A stretch of 64,000 nucleotides of DNA from positions 367,628 to 431,627 of the forward strand of contig JANSXC010000001.1 of assembly GCA_024743115.1 (NCBI GenBank), given 5' to 3'. Positions 18,301 to 26,852 of this stretch are shown piece after piece. Numbering within the stretch: position 1 is the stretch's first letter; each line of letters opens with the position of its first letter. The DNA is from a bacterium. Its GTDB lineage: Bacteria; Planctomycetota; UBA1135; UBA2386. The notes beneath the pieces were generated by a model. The model ran no database searches. It was not told the origin of the DNA and saw nothing but the letters and a program-made list of their open reading frames with translations. The translations under genes and the position numbers were made by a program.

Positions 18301-18792
18301 ATGACAACGATGGTGCCGAGTGAGACTTCCAGGCGGGTGACGATCTACAGCGACGGTGCGTGCTCCGGCAACCCGGGGCCCGGCGGCTATGGCACCGTTC
18401 TCCTGTTTGGCCGGCACCGCAAGGAGATCTCGGCCGGCTTTCGGCGCACCACCAACAACCGGATGGAGTTGCTGGGTGCGATCGTCGGCATTGAAGCGTT
18501 GACGATGCCGTGCGAGGTCGTGCTGTTCTCCGATTCGAAGTACGTCGTCGACGCGATGACCAAGGGTTGGATCACCGGCTGGCAGAAGAAGGGTTGGCGC
18601 ACCGCGAGCAAGCAGCCGGTGAAGAACCAGGACCTTTGGCAGCGCCTGCTGCGCGCGATCTCCGATCACGAGGTCGAGTGGCGCTGGGTGAAGGGCCACT
18701 CGGGCGACCCGGAGAACGACCGCTGCGACGAGCTGGCGGTGCTGGCGTCGAGCGGCGCAGACCTGCCCGAGGACGAGGGGTTCGACGGCTGA
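18301..18792 (+). CDS. rnhA: Ribonuclease HI
   Basis: 163 residues, the normal size. It degrades the RNA strand of RNA-DNA hybrids. All catalytic residues are visible in order: Asp in [15 protein letters not shown], Glu in NNRMELLGA, Asp in LFSDSKYV, His in [10 protein letters not shown], and the final Asp in NDRCDELA. The basic handle region is present ([14 protein letters not shown]). I chose ATG 18301 because RNase HI proteins begin only a few residues before the first beta strand; the frame is open further upstream to 18211 but that part is not family-like. A second RNase H-fold gene is found at 32033-33094. Confidence 0.96.
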   Translation: MTTMVPSETSRRVTIYSDGACSGNPGPGGYGTVLLFGRHRKEISAGFRRTTNNRMELLGAIVGIEALTMPCEVVLFSDSKYVVDAMTKGWITGWQKKGWRTASKQPVKNQDLWQRLLRAISDHEVEWRWVKGHSGDPENDRCDELAVLASSGADLPEDEGFDG

Positions 18793-18921
18793 GTTGCGTG
18801 CCGTCGCGGCTTCGACCGTGAACGCATCGCCGGCTTCCGCCTGGTCTCTCCTCGTACTTCGGTAGGCCGGCAAGGGTAAGGGGCGGAGGCGGGCGCCGAG
18901 ATTTCTCGAGGTTGTCGTTCC

Positions 18922-18990
18922 GGTGGCGAGCGGGGCTGCCGGTTCTTGTGGTGAGCCGGGCACGCGGATGTCGCGGGACGGCTCGCCACC
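18922..18990 (+). promoter_or_regulatory. Structured leader before the secreted protein gene
   Basis: A perfect 10-base inverted repeat (GGTGGCGAGC at 18922-18931, GCTCGCCACC at 18981-18990) encloses 49 bases that can form a smaller inner stem with CCGG arms. It ends 27 bases before the ATG at 19018. In the mRNA it would give a long hairpin just ahead of the ribosome-binding region. It matches no riboswitch class I recognise. Confidence 0.4.
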
Positions 18991-19017
18991 AGAAACCAAC
19001 GACCAACGAGAGATCCC

Positions 19018-19842
19018 ATGACCACGTTCCTGACCCTGCGTTCGACCTCGACGTTCCTCCTGGCCTGCTGCCTGAGCACTGGCGGTGCCTTCGCCCAGAC
19101 GAGCCAGGACTTCGGCGCTGACTGGACTTCGATGTTCGACAGCTCCGGCACGATTTCGCCCTCGGGTTACGTCGAGCTCGTCGGCGGCGCGCCGCCGGTG
19201 CTCGGCACGACCACCTCGATGCAGCTCATCGCGCCGGGGTTCCAGTTCGGCTTCATCGCCGTGTCGCCGATTGCGACCACCGGCTCGACGGTGCACATCG
19301 GAGTGGATCCGCTCGAGCTCTACATCGATCCGTTCCTGACGCTCGGCACCTACGCACTACCGATGCCCGGCGGCCAGGCGCAACTCGACCTGCCGTTGCC
19401 GCCCGACCCCAACCTCGCGGGCCTCGAGCTCGCGTTCCAGGGCCTGGTGATCGATCAGCAGGGCAACCTCGCGGCGGCGAACCTGCTGGCCGGCAACTTC
19501 GGGGTCGTGCCCGGTGGCCCCGTGTTCTTCAACTTCCAGTTCGGCGGTAACAGCGGCATCTCGATCGACGCGGGCGAATACTGGGAGAAGAACAACAACC
19601 GCCAGACCGTGATTCGCAATGCCACTGCGGGTCCCAAGGACTACACGCTCTGCATCGAGAAACAGGCGAGCCGTGGCGTGCTCGAGATCCGGAACGGCGC
19701 AGGCGTCGTCATCGCCACGATTGCCGGCCACGAGACCTCGACGAGCGTCTCCATCACGGTTCCGGCCGGCGGGACGATCCACTTCTTCAACAGCGGCAAC
19801 GCCAAGATCAACAACCTGAAGTGGTCGGTCAAGGTCGACTGA
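19018..19842 (+). CDS. Secreted protein, unknown function
   Basis: 274 residues with a signal peptide (FLLACCLSTGGAFAQT, cleavage near FAQ). The mature protein is beta-rich, with few Cys or Lys. A first part (to about residue 165) resembles the 'GTTTSMQLIAPGFQFGF' type of C-terminal tails on planctomycete secreted proteins. The last ~110 residues, from AGEYWEKNNNRQT to the end, look like a compact beta-sandwich with SVSITVPAGGTIHFFN. I do not recognise a family. ATG 19018 is preceded by a weak GAGAG at about 8 bases and by a hairpin leader. A strong hairpin follows the gene, so it is probably a single-gene transcript, perhaps abundant. Confidence 0.75.
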   Translation: MTTFLTLRSTSTFLLACCLSTGGAFAQTSQDFGADWTSMFDSSGTISPSGYVELVGGAPPVLGTTTSMQLIAPGFQFGFIAVSPIATTGSTVHIGVDPLELYIDPFLTLGTYALPMPGGQAQLDLPLPPDPNLAGLELAFQGLVIDQQGNLAAANLLAGNFGVVPGGPVFFNFQFGGNSGISIDAGEYWEKNNNRQTVIRNATAGPKDYTLCIEKQASRGVLEIRNGAGVVIATIAGHETSTSVSITVPAGGTIHFFNSGNAKINNLKWSVKVD

Positions 19843-19889
19843 CCGAAGGACCTTCTGGCGTCGTCCTCGGGGTTCGACCCGGGCAGGAA

Positions 19890-19914
19890 GTCCCGCGCGG
19901 TAGCCGCGCGGGAC
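19890..19914. terminator. Strong hairpin terminator candidate
   Basis: A perfect 11-bp GC stem (GTCCCGCGCGG / CCGCGCGGGAC) with loop TAG, 47 bases after the stop of the secreted protein gene and 70 bases before the ECF sigma gene. No T-run follows, as is common in very GC-rich genomes. It is the strongest simple hairpin I found between genes in this window. Confidence 0.65.
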
Positions 19915-19983
19915 GCCTCGCGTTCGTCCGCGGGCCGTGCGGCGCTGGACGGCCGGCAGTGGCTGGGTCACAATCGCTGTCGC

Positions 19984-20577
19984 ATGGACCGAGGCCAAGA
20001 GGAACGCGCCGCGACGACGCGCCTGCTGCGGCGTGCATCCGAAGGCGACGACCTCGCCGCGGAAGAGCTGCTGCCGCTCGTCTACGACGAGCTGCGGCGC
20101 ATCGCCGGTAGCCTGATCGGTCGAGAACGTGCGGGTCACACGCTGCAGGCGACGGCGTTGCTCAACGAGGCCTACGTGCGCCTCGTCGAACCGGGCGCGA
20201 GCTTCAGCGACCGGTCGCACTTCCTCCGGGTAGCCGCGCGAGCAATGCGCAACGTGCTCGTCGACCATGCGCGAGCGCGGCGGGCCAAGAAGCGTGGCGA
20301 GGGGCGCCGGGTCGATCTCGACGCGGAGGGGCTGGCCGTGCACGAGAACGTCGAGGGTCTGATCGCCGTCGACGAGACGCTCGAACGACTCGCCGCCGTC
20401 GACCCACAGCTTGCGCAGCTCGTCGAGCTGCGGTTCTTCGGCGGGCTCGACAACCCGGCCACGGCCGAGGCGCTCGGGATGTCGCTGCGCTCGGTCGAGC
20501 GCGGCTGGCGCACGGCGCGGGCGTTTCTGCAGCGCGAGATGGAACTCGGTGACGACGAGGGTTCCGGCTCGTCGTAG
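19984..20577 (+). CDS. ECF sigma factor, TIGR02999/Sigma70_ECF type
   Basis: 197 residues. It redirects RNA polymerase to a dedicated promoter set. The region-2 segment HTLQATALLNEAYVRLVE and the FLRVAARAMRNVLVDHARAR segment are the signature of the TIGR02999-type ECF factors, which are numerous in planctomycetes. Region 4 follows with LAQLVELRFFGGLDNPATAEALGMSLRSVERGWR, a clear helix-turn-helix. No anti-sigma gene is adjacent. Downstream in the same direction, after a 186-base gap with a small hairpin, come two ELWxxDGT lipoproteins that could be its targets. Start ATG 19984 gives the family's length. Confidence 0.9.
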   Translation: MDRGQEERAATTRLLRRASEGDDLAAEELLPLVYDELRRIAGSLIGRERAGHTLQATALLNEAYVRLVEPGASFSDRSHFLRVAARAMRNVLVDHARARRAKKRGEGRRVDLDAEGLAVHENVEGLIAVDETLERLAAVDPQLAQLVELRFFGGLDNPATAEALGMSLRSVERGWRTARAFLQREMELGDDEGSGSS

Positions 20578-20640
20578 CCGCCCGTATCGGCTGGCGCCCC
20601 GGCTGGCCAATCTCCGCTCGCCGCCCGCGCGTAGTCCCTC

Positions 20641-20656
20641 GGCAGGCGCTCCTGCC
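20641..20656. terminator. Short hairpin after the ECF sigma gene
   Basis: A 6-bp stem GGCAGG / CCTGCC with loop CGCT, 63 bases after the sigma-factor stop and 108 bases before the first ELWxxDGT gene. It is a weak terminator candidate; no T-run follows. Confidence 0.3.
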
Positions 20657-20763
20657 GCCGGAGCGGTGTCGACCGCGAGCATGCGGATGACCGTAGTCTC
20701 GGGCTCGGCCAGCCCCTCCGGAGTTTGTGGTGACATCTGCCGGTCGGGCACGCTGTTCCCGGC

Positions 20764-23469
20764 ATGTCTATCTCCATCGCCTGGCGAGCCAGCGGCTACG
20801 CGGGCGTCGCTCTCGTTTCTGCTTTCGTTCTCGGCGCAGCGTGCAGCGGCGGCGGGGGCGGCGCGCCGGTCGCGCCAGCTCCGGTTCCGGCCCCCGAGCC
20901 GGCGGTCGCCGAACTCGTGCGCGATCTCAATGCCCAGCCGGGCGGGGCGGGGTCGCGACCGTCGTCGGGAGTCGAGTTCGACGACCGCTTCCTGCTGCGG
21001 ATGAGCACCCCGGAGTCGGGTGCGGAGTTGTTCGTGACGGACGGAACGCGGGCCGGGACCCGGCTCGTGAAGGACATCATGCCAGGGAGCGCAGGTTCGC
21101 TGCCAACGGATCTGCTCGTGGCCGGTTCGCAGGTGTTCTTCTTCGCCGCGGACGAGCGCGGTCGTGAACTCTGGGTGACCGATGGCACGACGGCCGGGAC
21201 GCGTCTCGTGACCGAGACCATCGCCGGGGCGACGAGCGCGCGGATCCGGTTCGTGGGCTCGATCGGGGACGTTGCGGTGTTGGCGGTCGATGATCCAGCG
21301 CGGAATGTCGGGATGGAGCTCTACAGCAGTGACGGGCAGAGCCTGCAGTTCCTGGCAGACATCAACCCGGGGCCCAACAGCTCGGACCCGGGCGAGGGGG
21401 TGGCGTTCGATGGTCGCCTGTTCTTCGCGGCAGGGACCGCAGGTCAGGGCCGCGAGTTGTGGGCTACGGACGGTTCGATCGCGGGGACGTCGCAGATCGC
21501 CGATATCCACGTCGGCGCCGCCGATAGCAGTCCGTCGCGGTTCATGGTGTTTCGTGGTGATCTGTACTTCGCCGCGACCCGCGCCGACGTGGGCAACGAG
21601 TTGTTTCGGACCGATGGGGTCGGCGTCGACCTGGTGGCGGACATCGCGCCGGGACCGGCGGGGTCGAATCCGGTTCTGCTCGGTGAACACGGTTCGCGCC
21701 TGATTCTCGAAGCGCAGGATCCCACTGTGGGGCGGGAGCCCTTCCGCTCCGATGGCACTTCGGCGGGCACGCGGCTCATCCAGGATCTTCGGCCGGGACC
21801 GTCAGACTCGGACGTCGAGCTGCTATTCGCGATCGATGACGGGCTCGTCGTCGCGGCGGATGACGGCGGCAGCGGGATTGAGCCGTGGCTCGTTCGCGCT
21901 GGCGGCGTCGATTCTCTCGGTGACCTGCAGCCCGGACCTGGCTCCTCGAATCCAGCAGGGATCGCGCTGACGAGCGACACCGGGTTGCTGCTGCTCGACA
22001 CCGACGCGTTCGGGCGCGAACCCTGGCTGACGGATGGTACGGCTGCGGGAACGAGGCTTTTGACGGACATCGATCCCACCCGCGATGGCAGCGGGGCGGG
22101 GCACAGCGGTGCCGTTGCGATCCTCGGTAGCCTTCGCGATGTCGCGATGATTCGTGCCAACGACGGGGTCGTTGGTGACGAACTCTGGACGGCCACGCTC
22201 GCGACCGCGACCGCAGTGGACATGGTGACGTCGAGCACCCGATCCAGCAACCCGGCCGAACTGACGGTCGCCGGCTCGAGGCTGTTCTTTCGCGCGGCGG
22301 ACTCCGCACTCGGGCACGAGTTGCATGTCACGGACGGCTCCGCGCAGGGCACCCGGGTCCTGGACCTGCAGCCCGGCGAGGGCTCGTCGTTGCCCTTCCG
22401 CATCACGGCGTTCGGCGATCGCGTCTTGTTCGCCGCAGACTCTGGCCAGTCTGGTGTCGAACTCTTCATCAGCGACGGCACGCCGCCGGGCACACGGCTG
22501 GTTGCCGATCTGATTCCCGGCGCGTTCGGATTCTCACCGCGCGACTTCGCGGAGGTCGGGAACCGTGCGCTGTTCGTGTCAGACCGGTCGAGTCACCGCG
22601 GGGAACTCTGGTCGACCGACGGCACGACCGTGGGCACGCAGCTCGTGCGTGCTTTCGATGGCTCGCCCGAACTGACCCGCAGCGTGTTGTTTCGCGATCG
22701 CCGATACTTCCTGGCCGACGGGGGGGCGACGATTGGACGCGAGCTGTTCGTGACCGATGGCACCAGCAACGGGACCGAGCTCTTTTTCGAAGGAGTGCCC
22801 GGTCCGGCCCATGGCGATCCTGAGCTGCTGGGGGTGATCGCGGACCGACTGCTGTTCGTGATTCGCGACGGCAATACGTTTCGCGAGCTGTTTGCGAGCG
22901 ATGGAACTCCGGCTGGCACCGTGCGCGTGATGCCCACGCCCGGCGAGTTCCTGTCCGGCTTCACGGTGGGGGCGACGTCCGAGTTCCTGCTCTTCAGCAC
23001 GATCCGTGGGGGTGGCCTCGAGTTGTGGCGTACGGATGGATCCGACGCCGGGACCGAGCCGTTGGCTCGCGATGTCGTTACCACGGGCGGCGGGCGTTCG
23101 GCGGCCGGCCAGATCTGGTTCGCGGCGCGGTCGGTGCTCGAGGGTGGAACCGAACTCTGGCGCAGCGATGGAACGATCGCAGGCACCGGACAGGCGCATG
23201 ACCTGTTGCCTGGTTCCCGTGGCTCTTCGCCGGCGGGCCTGGTGGGCGGCGACGGTTCGGACATCCTGTTTCGCGCGCGCGACCTCGAGCATGGCAACGA
23301 GGTGTGGCGGCTCGACGCCGCAGGTGAACTGCACGTTGTCGATGTCTTCGCAGGGGCTGCAGATGGTCTCAACGGGTTGTCCGAGATCGCGATCGTCGAG
23401 GATCTCGTGTTGTTCACCGGCGACGATGGCACGACGGGGCTCGAACTCTATCGACTGCGACTTCGTTGA
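20764..23469 (+). CDS. ELWxxDGT-repeat lipoprotein (copy 1)
   Basis: 901 residues. The N-terminus MSISIAWRASGYAGVALVSA leads into GAACSGGGGG, a signal peptide with a probable lipid-attached Cys and a Gly/Pro linker to the cell surface. The rest is some 17 copies of a ~45-50-residue unit built on E-L-(F/W)-x-(T/S)-D-G-(T)-x-x-G-T-x-x-(V/L)-x-D-(I/L)-x-P-G, the ELWxxDGT repeat, predicted to fold into beta-propeller blades. Such repeats occur on very large surface proteins of planctomycetes and their function is not established. The next gene is a paralogue of nearly equal length, separated by 51 bases. Some units lack the full consensus, which suggests old repeats under drift. Confidence 0.87.
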   Translation: MSISIAWRASGYAGVALVSAFVLGAACSGGGGGAPVAPAPVPAPEPAVAELVRDLNAQPGGAGSRPSSGVEFDDRFLLRMSTPESGAELFVTDGTRAGTRLVKDIMPGSAGSLPTDLLVAGSQVFFFAADERGRELWVTDGTTAGTRLVTETIAGATSARIRFVGSIGDVAVLAVDDPARNVGMELYSSDGQSLQFLADINPGPNSSDPGEGVAFDGRLFFAAGTAGQGRELWATDGSIAGTSQIADIHVGAADSSPSRFMVFRGDLYFAATRADVGNELFRTDGVGVDLVADIAPGPAGSNPVLLGEHGSRLILEAQDPTVGREPFRSDGTSAGTRLIQDLRPGPSDSDVELLFAIDDGLVVAADDGGSGIEPWLVRAGGVDSLGDLQPGPGSSNPAGIALTSDTGLLLLDTDAFGREPWLTDGTAAGTRLLTDIDPTRDGSGAGHSGAVAILGSLRDVAMIRANDGVVGDELWTATLATATAVDMVTSSTRSSNPAELTVAGSRLFFRAADSALGHELHVTDGSAQGTRVLDLQPGEGSSLPFRITAFGDRVLFAADSGQSGVELFISDGTPPGTRLVADLIPGAFGFSPRDFAEVGNRALFVSDRSSHRGELWSTDGTTVGTQLVRAFDGSPELTRSVLFRDRRYFLADGGATIGRELFVTDGTSNGTELFFEGVPGPAHGDPELLGVIADRLLFVIRDGNTFRELFASDGTPAGTVRVMPTPGEFLSGFTVGATSEFLLFSTIRGGGLELWRTDGSDAGTEPLARDVVTTGGGRSAAGQIWFAARSVLEGGTELWRSDGTIAGTGQAHDLLPGSRGSSPAGLVGGDGSDILFRARDLEHGNEVWRLDAAGELHVVDVFAGAADGLNGLSEIAIVEDLVLFTGDDGTTGLELYRLRLR

Positions 23470-23520
23470 GCGGTCGCGCATTTTCCGTGACGTCGTGCGT
23501 GACGCGCCGCTGTCCCTGCC

Positions 23521-26235
23521 ATGAAACGCTCGCAAGGACTTCGTTCGCCGCTCGGTCTCGGGCCGCGGCTCTTGATTGGCTGCGCCCTGTTGGCGGGCTC
23601 CGGCGGGCTCGTCAGTTGCAGTGGCGGTGGCGGCTCGGCCCCGGTTGGCCCCGCACCAGCACCGGCGCCGCCAGAACCAACCCTCGTTGCGGACCTGAAC
23701 CCAGAGACCGGTGGCGGCGGTTCGAACCCGCGGGATGGGATCGAACTCAACGGCCTGCTGTACTTCTTCGGAACGACCCCCGAGACCGGCTTCGAGCTGT
23801 TCCGCACCGACGGCTCGATCGCCGGCACCGAACTGGTATTCGACGTCCGGCCTGGCAGCGATGTTGGGTTTCCCGAGGGGCTTACGGTGGCCGGGTCTCT
23901 GATCTTCTTCCTGGCGGATGACGGCCGTGGCAAGGAACTCTGGGTGACCGATGGCCAGGCCAGCGGCACGCGGCTCGTGCGCGAGATCGTGCCAGGCCCG
24001 GGCAGCACGAGCATCGACATCGTCGGTGCGCTGGGTGACGAACTGTTCTTTGCCGTCGACGACCCCGCCCGCGGTATCGGCAAGGAACTCTACGCGAGCG
24101 ACGGCCAGACGATCCGGCTCGTGGCGGATATCAATTCGGGCCCGGGTGGCTCCTCTCCAGGGGCGGGTGTCGAGTACGACGGTCGGCTGGTGTTCTCGGC
24201 GCTAGCGAGCGATACCGGGCGCGAACTGTGGGCGACCGACGGGAGCGCGGCGGGCACGGTGTTGGTGACGGATATCGATCCGGGGGCGAGATCCAGCAAC
24301 CCGTTCCCGATCGGCGCGGCCCATGGCGCGTTCTACTTTCGAGCGCGCCCAGCGGCGCTGGGCGATGAACTCTACCGCCTCGACGCCACGGGCCTCGCAC
24401 TCGTTGTCGATCTCAATCCCGGACCCGAAGACGCGTCTCCCCGGTACGTCGGGGTCCACGATTCGAACTTGTTCTTTGCGGCGACCGACGGCGTCCACGG
24501 CCACGAGCTGTTCCGATACGACGGGAGCAGCGCTGCTCCGGTGCTCGTCGCGGATTTGCTGCCAGGTCCGGACGGCTCGGGTCCTCGCGGGTTGATCGAA
24601 CTCGACACCGGCGTCGTGTTCTCGGCTGACGATGGGGTGCGTGGCCACGAGCCTTGGATCGCGGCGGGCCCGGGGTTCGTGCCACAACTGCTGGTCGATG
24701 CGGAGCCCGGTCCGGGATCCTCGGCCCGCTTCGTGCAGGGGCACCGGTTGACGGGCACCCAGGGCCTGCTGCGCCTGCGTACCGAAGCGCTGGGTAGCGA
24801 ACTTTGGATCACGGACGGCACTCCGGCCGGTACGGCGCTGTTTGCCGATATTGACCCGCGAGTCGATAGGAACGGTGCTGGCCGCCATGGGCTGCAGGCT
24901 TTCGTCGGGAGCCTGGAGAGCGCGGCGGTCATCAGCGCCAACAACGGCGTCGACGGGTTCGAACCGTGGTTGGTTACGACGCTCGGCCTGCAAGCATTGG
25001 ACCTCGTACCCCTGGCGACGCGGCCCTCCGTGCCACTGCGCTTGATCGCGGCCAACGAACGGGTGTTCTTCGACGCCGAGCATCCGGAGCTGGGGCGCGA
25101 GCTCTGGGTATCGGACGGAACCGCTGCCGGTACGACCGTGATCGATATCTCACCGGGCGCGGGCTCCGCGCTGATCCGCGATGGCGCCACGCTCGGTGAC
25201 CGTGTCGTGTTTGCAGCCAGGGACGGTACGACGGGCCATGAGCCGTTCGTGAGCGATGGCACCGCGGCTGGGACGCGGCTGCTGCGGGACATCGAACTCG
25301 GCGCCGTCTCCTCGAATCCGGGTAGCTTCCGGCAGCTCGGTGACCGTGTCCTGTTCGCGGTTTCGAGCCCCGCGGATGAGCTCTGGGCGACCGATGGTAC
25401 GACTGCCGGCACCCGGCGACTGCGCGGCTTCGACAACGGGCCGCAACTGCGCCGCGGAGTCGAGTTCCAGGGTCGTCTCTACTTCGCGGCGAACGGCGGT
25501 GCGGGCATCGGGTTCGAGTTGTTCGTTACCGATGGGACGGCCCCGAATACCGAGCTCTTCCTGGACACCGTGCCAGGTTCGACCAACGGCTTCCCCGAGC
25601 CCCTCGGTGTCGTCAGGGACCGACTACTGTTTTCGGCCCGCAACGCGGCGGGCGACTTGCATGTGTTCGCAACCGACGGAACCGCGGCGGGGACGGCGGT
25701 GGTCACGACGACGCCGGTTGGTTTCTCGTTGAGCACCCTTGGGCAGGCTGCGGAGTTCGTCCTGTTCACCGTGTCCGTTGCAGGCGGGGCGGAGCTGTGG
25801 CGATCCGACGGCACCGCGGCGGGAACCGGTCCTGTGGCTACCGGCGTATCGGGCGTGCCGGGCGCGGTCGCGATCGGTTCCGAACTGTGGTTCGCGGCCC
25901 GCGAGGACGCGACCGGGACCGAGTTGTGGCGCTCGGACGGTTCCGCGGCCGGCACCCGCCTCGCGCTCGACATTCATCCCGGCTTCCGTGACTCGTTCCC
26001 GGATGGACTCGTGACCGATGGTTCGCGCGGCTTCTTTCATGCGTTCCGCCCAGAGGATGGGCGCGAACTCTGGCGGATCGATTCCGACGGCGGACTGACG
26101 GTCGTCGACATCGCGCCGGGGCGCGCGAGCAGCATGTTTCGGGGAACAGATCCGGTAATCGTCGGGGGCAACCTGCTCTTGCCGGCGGACGCCGGGCCGA
26201 CGGGTCTCGAACTGTTCCGTCTCGAACTGCAGTGA
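23521..26235 (+). CDS. ELWxxDGT-repeat lipoprotein (copy 2)
   Basis: 904 residues, a tandem paralogue of the preceding gene. The signal peptide ends in LVSC, a good lipobox, then a Ser/Gly/Pro/Ala linker. The repeats keep the same order and spacing as in copy 1: for example both have a long unit with 'IDP..D.nGaGrhg' near the middle, both have a 'lATGV/DVV' unit near residue 780, and both finish with 'GltGLELyRLrL'. Side-by-side agreement over the full length points to whole-gene duplication, not independent repeat growth. The gene ends 5 bases before the stop of the convergent sigma gene. Likely an outer-surface binding or adhesion protein; this is inference. Confidence 0.87.
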   Translation: MKRSQGLRSPLGLGPRLLIGCALLAGSGGLVSCSGGGGSAPVGPAPAPAPPEPTLVADLNPETGGGGSNPRDGIELNGLLYFFGTTPETGFELFRTDGSIAGTELVFDVRPGSDVGFPEGLTVAGSLIFFLADDGRGKELWVTDGQASGTRLVREIVPGPGSTSIDIVGALGDELFFAVDDPARGIGKELYASDGQTIRLVADINSGPGGSSPGAGVEYDGRLVFSALASDTGRELWATDGSAAGTVLVTDIDPGARSSNPFPIGAAHGAFYFRARPAALGDELYRLDATGLALVVDLNPGPEDASPRYVGVHDSNLFFAATDGVHGHELFRYDGSSAAPVLVADLLPGPDGSGPRGLIELDTGVVFSADDGVRGHEPWIAAGPGFVPQLLVDAEPGPGSSARFVQGHRLTGTQGLLRLRTEALGSELWITDGTPAGTALFADIDPRVDRNGAGRHGLQAFVGSLESAAVISANNGVDGFEPWLVTTLGLQALDLVPLATRPSVPLRLIAANERVFFDAEHPELGRELWVSDGTAAGTTVIDISPGAGSALIRDGATLGDRVVFAARDGTTGHEPFVSDGTAAGTRLLRDIELGAVSSNPGSFRQLGDRVLFAVSSPADELWATDGTTAGTRRLRGFDNGPQLRRGVEFQGRLYFAANGGAGIGFELFVTDGTAPNTELFLDTVPGSTNGFPEPLGVVRDRLLFSARNAAGDLHVFATDGTAAGTAVVTTTPVGFSLSTLGQAAEFVLFTVSVAGGAELWRSDGTAAGTGPVATGVSGVPGAVAIGSELWFAAREDATGTELWRSDGSAAGTRLALDIHPGFRDSFPDGLVTDGSRGFFHAFRPEDGRELWRIDSDGGLTVVDIAPGRASSMFRGTDPVIVGGNLLLPADAGPTGLELFRLELQ

Positions 26236-26240
26236 CGCGG

Positions 26241-26852
26241 TCAGTCTCCGGAGTTCGGTTGTTCGAGCACGCGACCGATCCGGGCCAGGGCACGGTGCAG
26301 GATCATTCGCACCGCGCCCGCGCTCTTGCCGATCTCCTCACCGAGCTCGGCGTGGCTCTGGCCCAGTAGTTTGAAGCCCGTGAGCACGAGGCGCTGCTCC
26401 GCCGAGAGCGCGTCGAAGGCGCGTTCGAAGCGTTCGTGGGCTTCGCGGCCCATGGCGATCTCGCTCGGCGTCAAGAGATCGGCGTAACGCGAGTGTTCGA
26501 AGTCCTCGTCGATGGCACCGGCCTCGCGCTCGCCGCGGCGCATCTCGCGCGCATAGAACCGTTGCTTGTCGGCCATCTTCCGATTCGCCGTCGTGAACAG
26601 CCAGCGGCGAAAGCTCTCGGCATCGAGGTCATCGACCTGGTCGAGGTCTTGCAGAACCTCACGGCACACGCTCTGGACCAGATCCGTATCGCTCTCACGG
26701 CTACGGATCCGGCGTCCGAGGCGCATGCGGAAGAACGCTTTGAGATCCGGCAGGTTGCGCGCGAACAGCTCCTCGATGGCTGGCTCGCTGCCGCGTGAGG
26801 CGTCCTGCAGCAGCTTGTCGAGATCGCGTTGGTCCATGGGGCGCTGGCTCAC
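26241..26852 (-). CDS. ECF sigma factor paired with the upstream kinase
   Basis: 203 residues. Region 2 runs from about residue 25 to 100 (FRRWLFTTANRKMADKQRF marks 2.3-2.4) and region 4 from about 140 (LSAEQRLVLTGFKLLGQSHAELGEEIGKSAGAVRMILHRAL has the helix-turn-helix; in order, no more than short stretches are diagnostic). In region 2.2 the usual acidic DAEDLVQ reads SDTDLVQ, with Thr56 in place of Glu. In kinase-linked ECF factors such as EcfP a Thr in this region is phosphorylated to activate the factor, so Thr56 is a candidate target. ATG 26852 overlaps the kinase stop by four bases, so the two proteins are made together. No anti-sigma factor is nearby. Confidence 0.9.
   Translation of the reverse strand: MSQRPMDQRDLDKLLQDASRGSEPAIEELFARNLPDLKAFFRMRLGRRIRSRESDTDLVQSVCREVLQDLDQVDDLDAESFRRWLFTTANRKMADKQRFYAREMRRGEREAGAIDEDFEHSRYADLLTPSEIAMGREAHERFERAFDALSAEQRLVLTGFKLLGQSHAELGEEIGKSAGAVRMILHRALARIGRVLEQPNSGD

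Noticed and set aside
19357..21690. 777-residue minus-strand frame
   Set aside because: It crosses three plus-strand genes and a terminator-like hairpin, with Arg/Glu-rich shadow composition.
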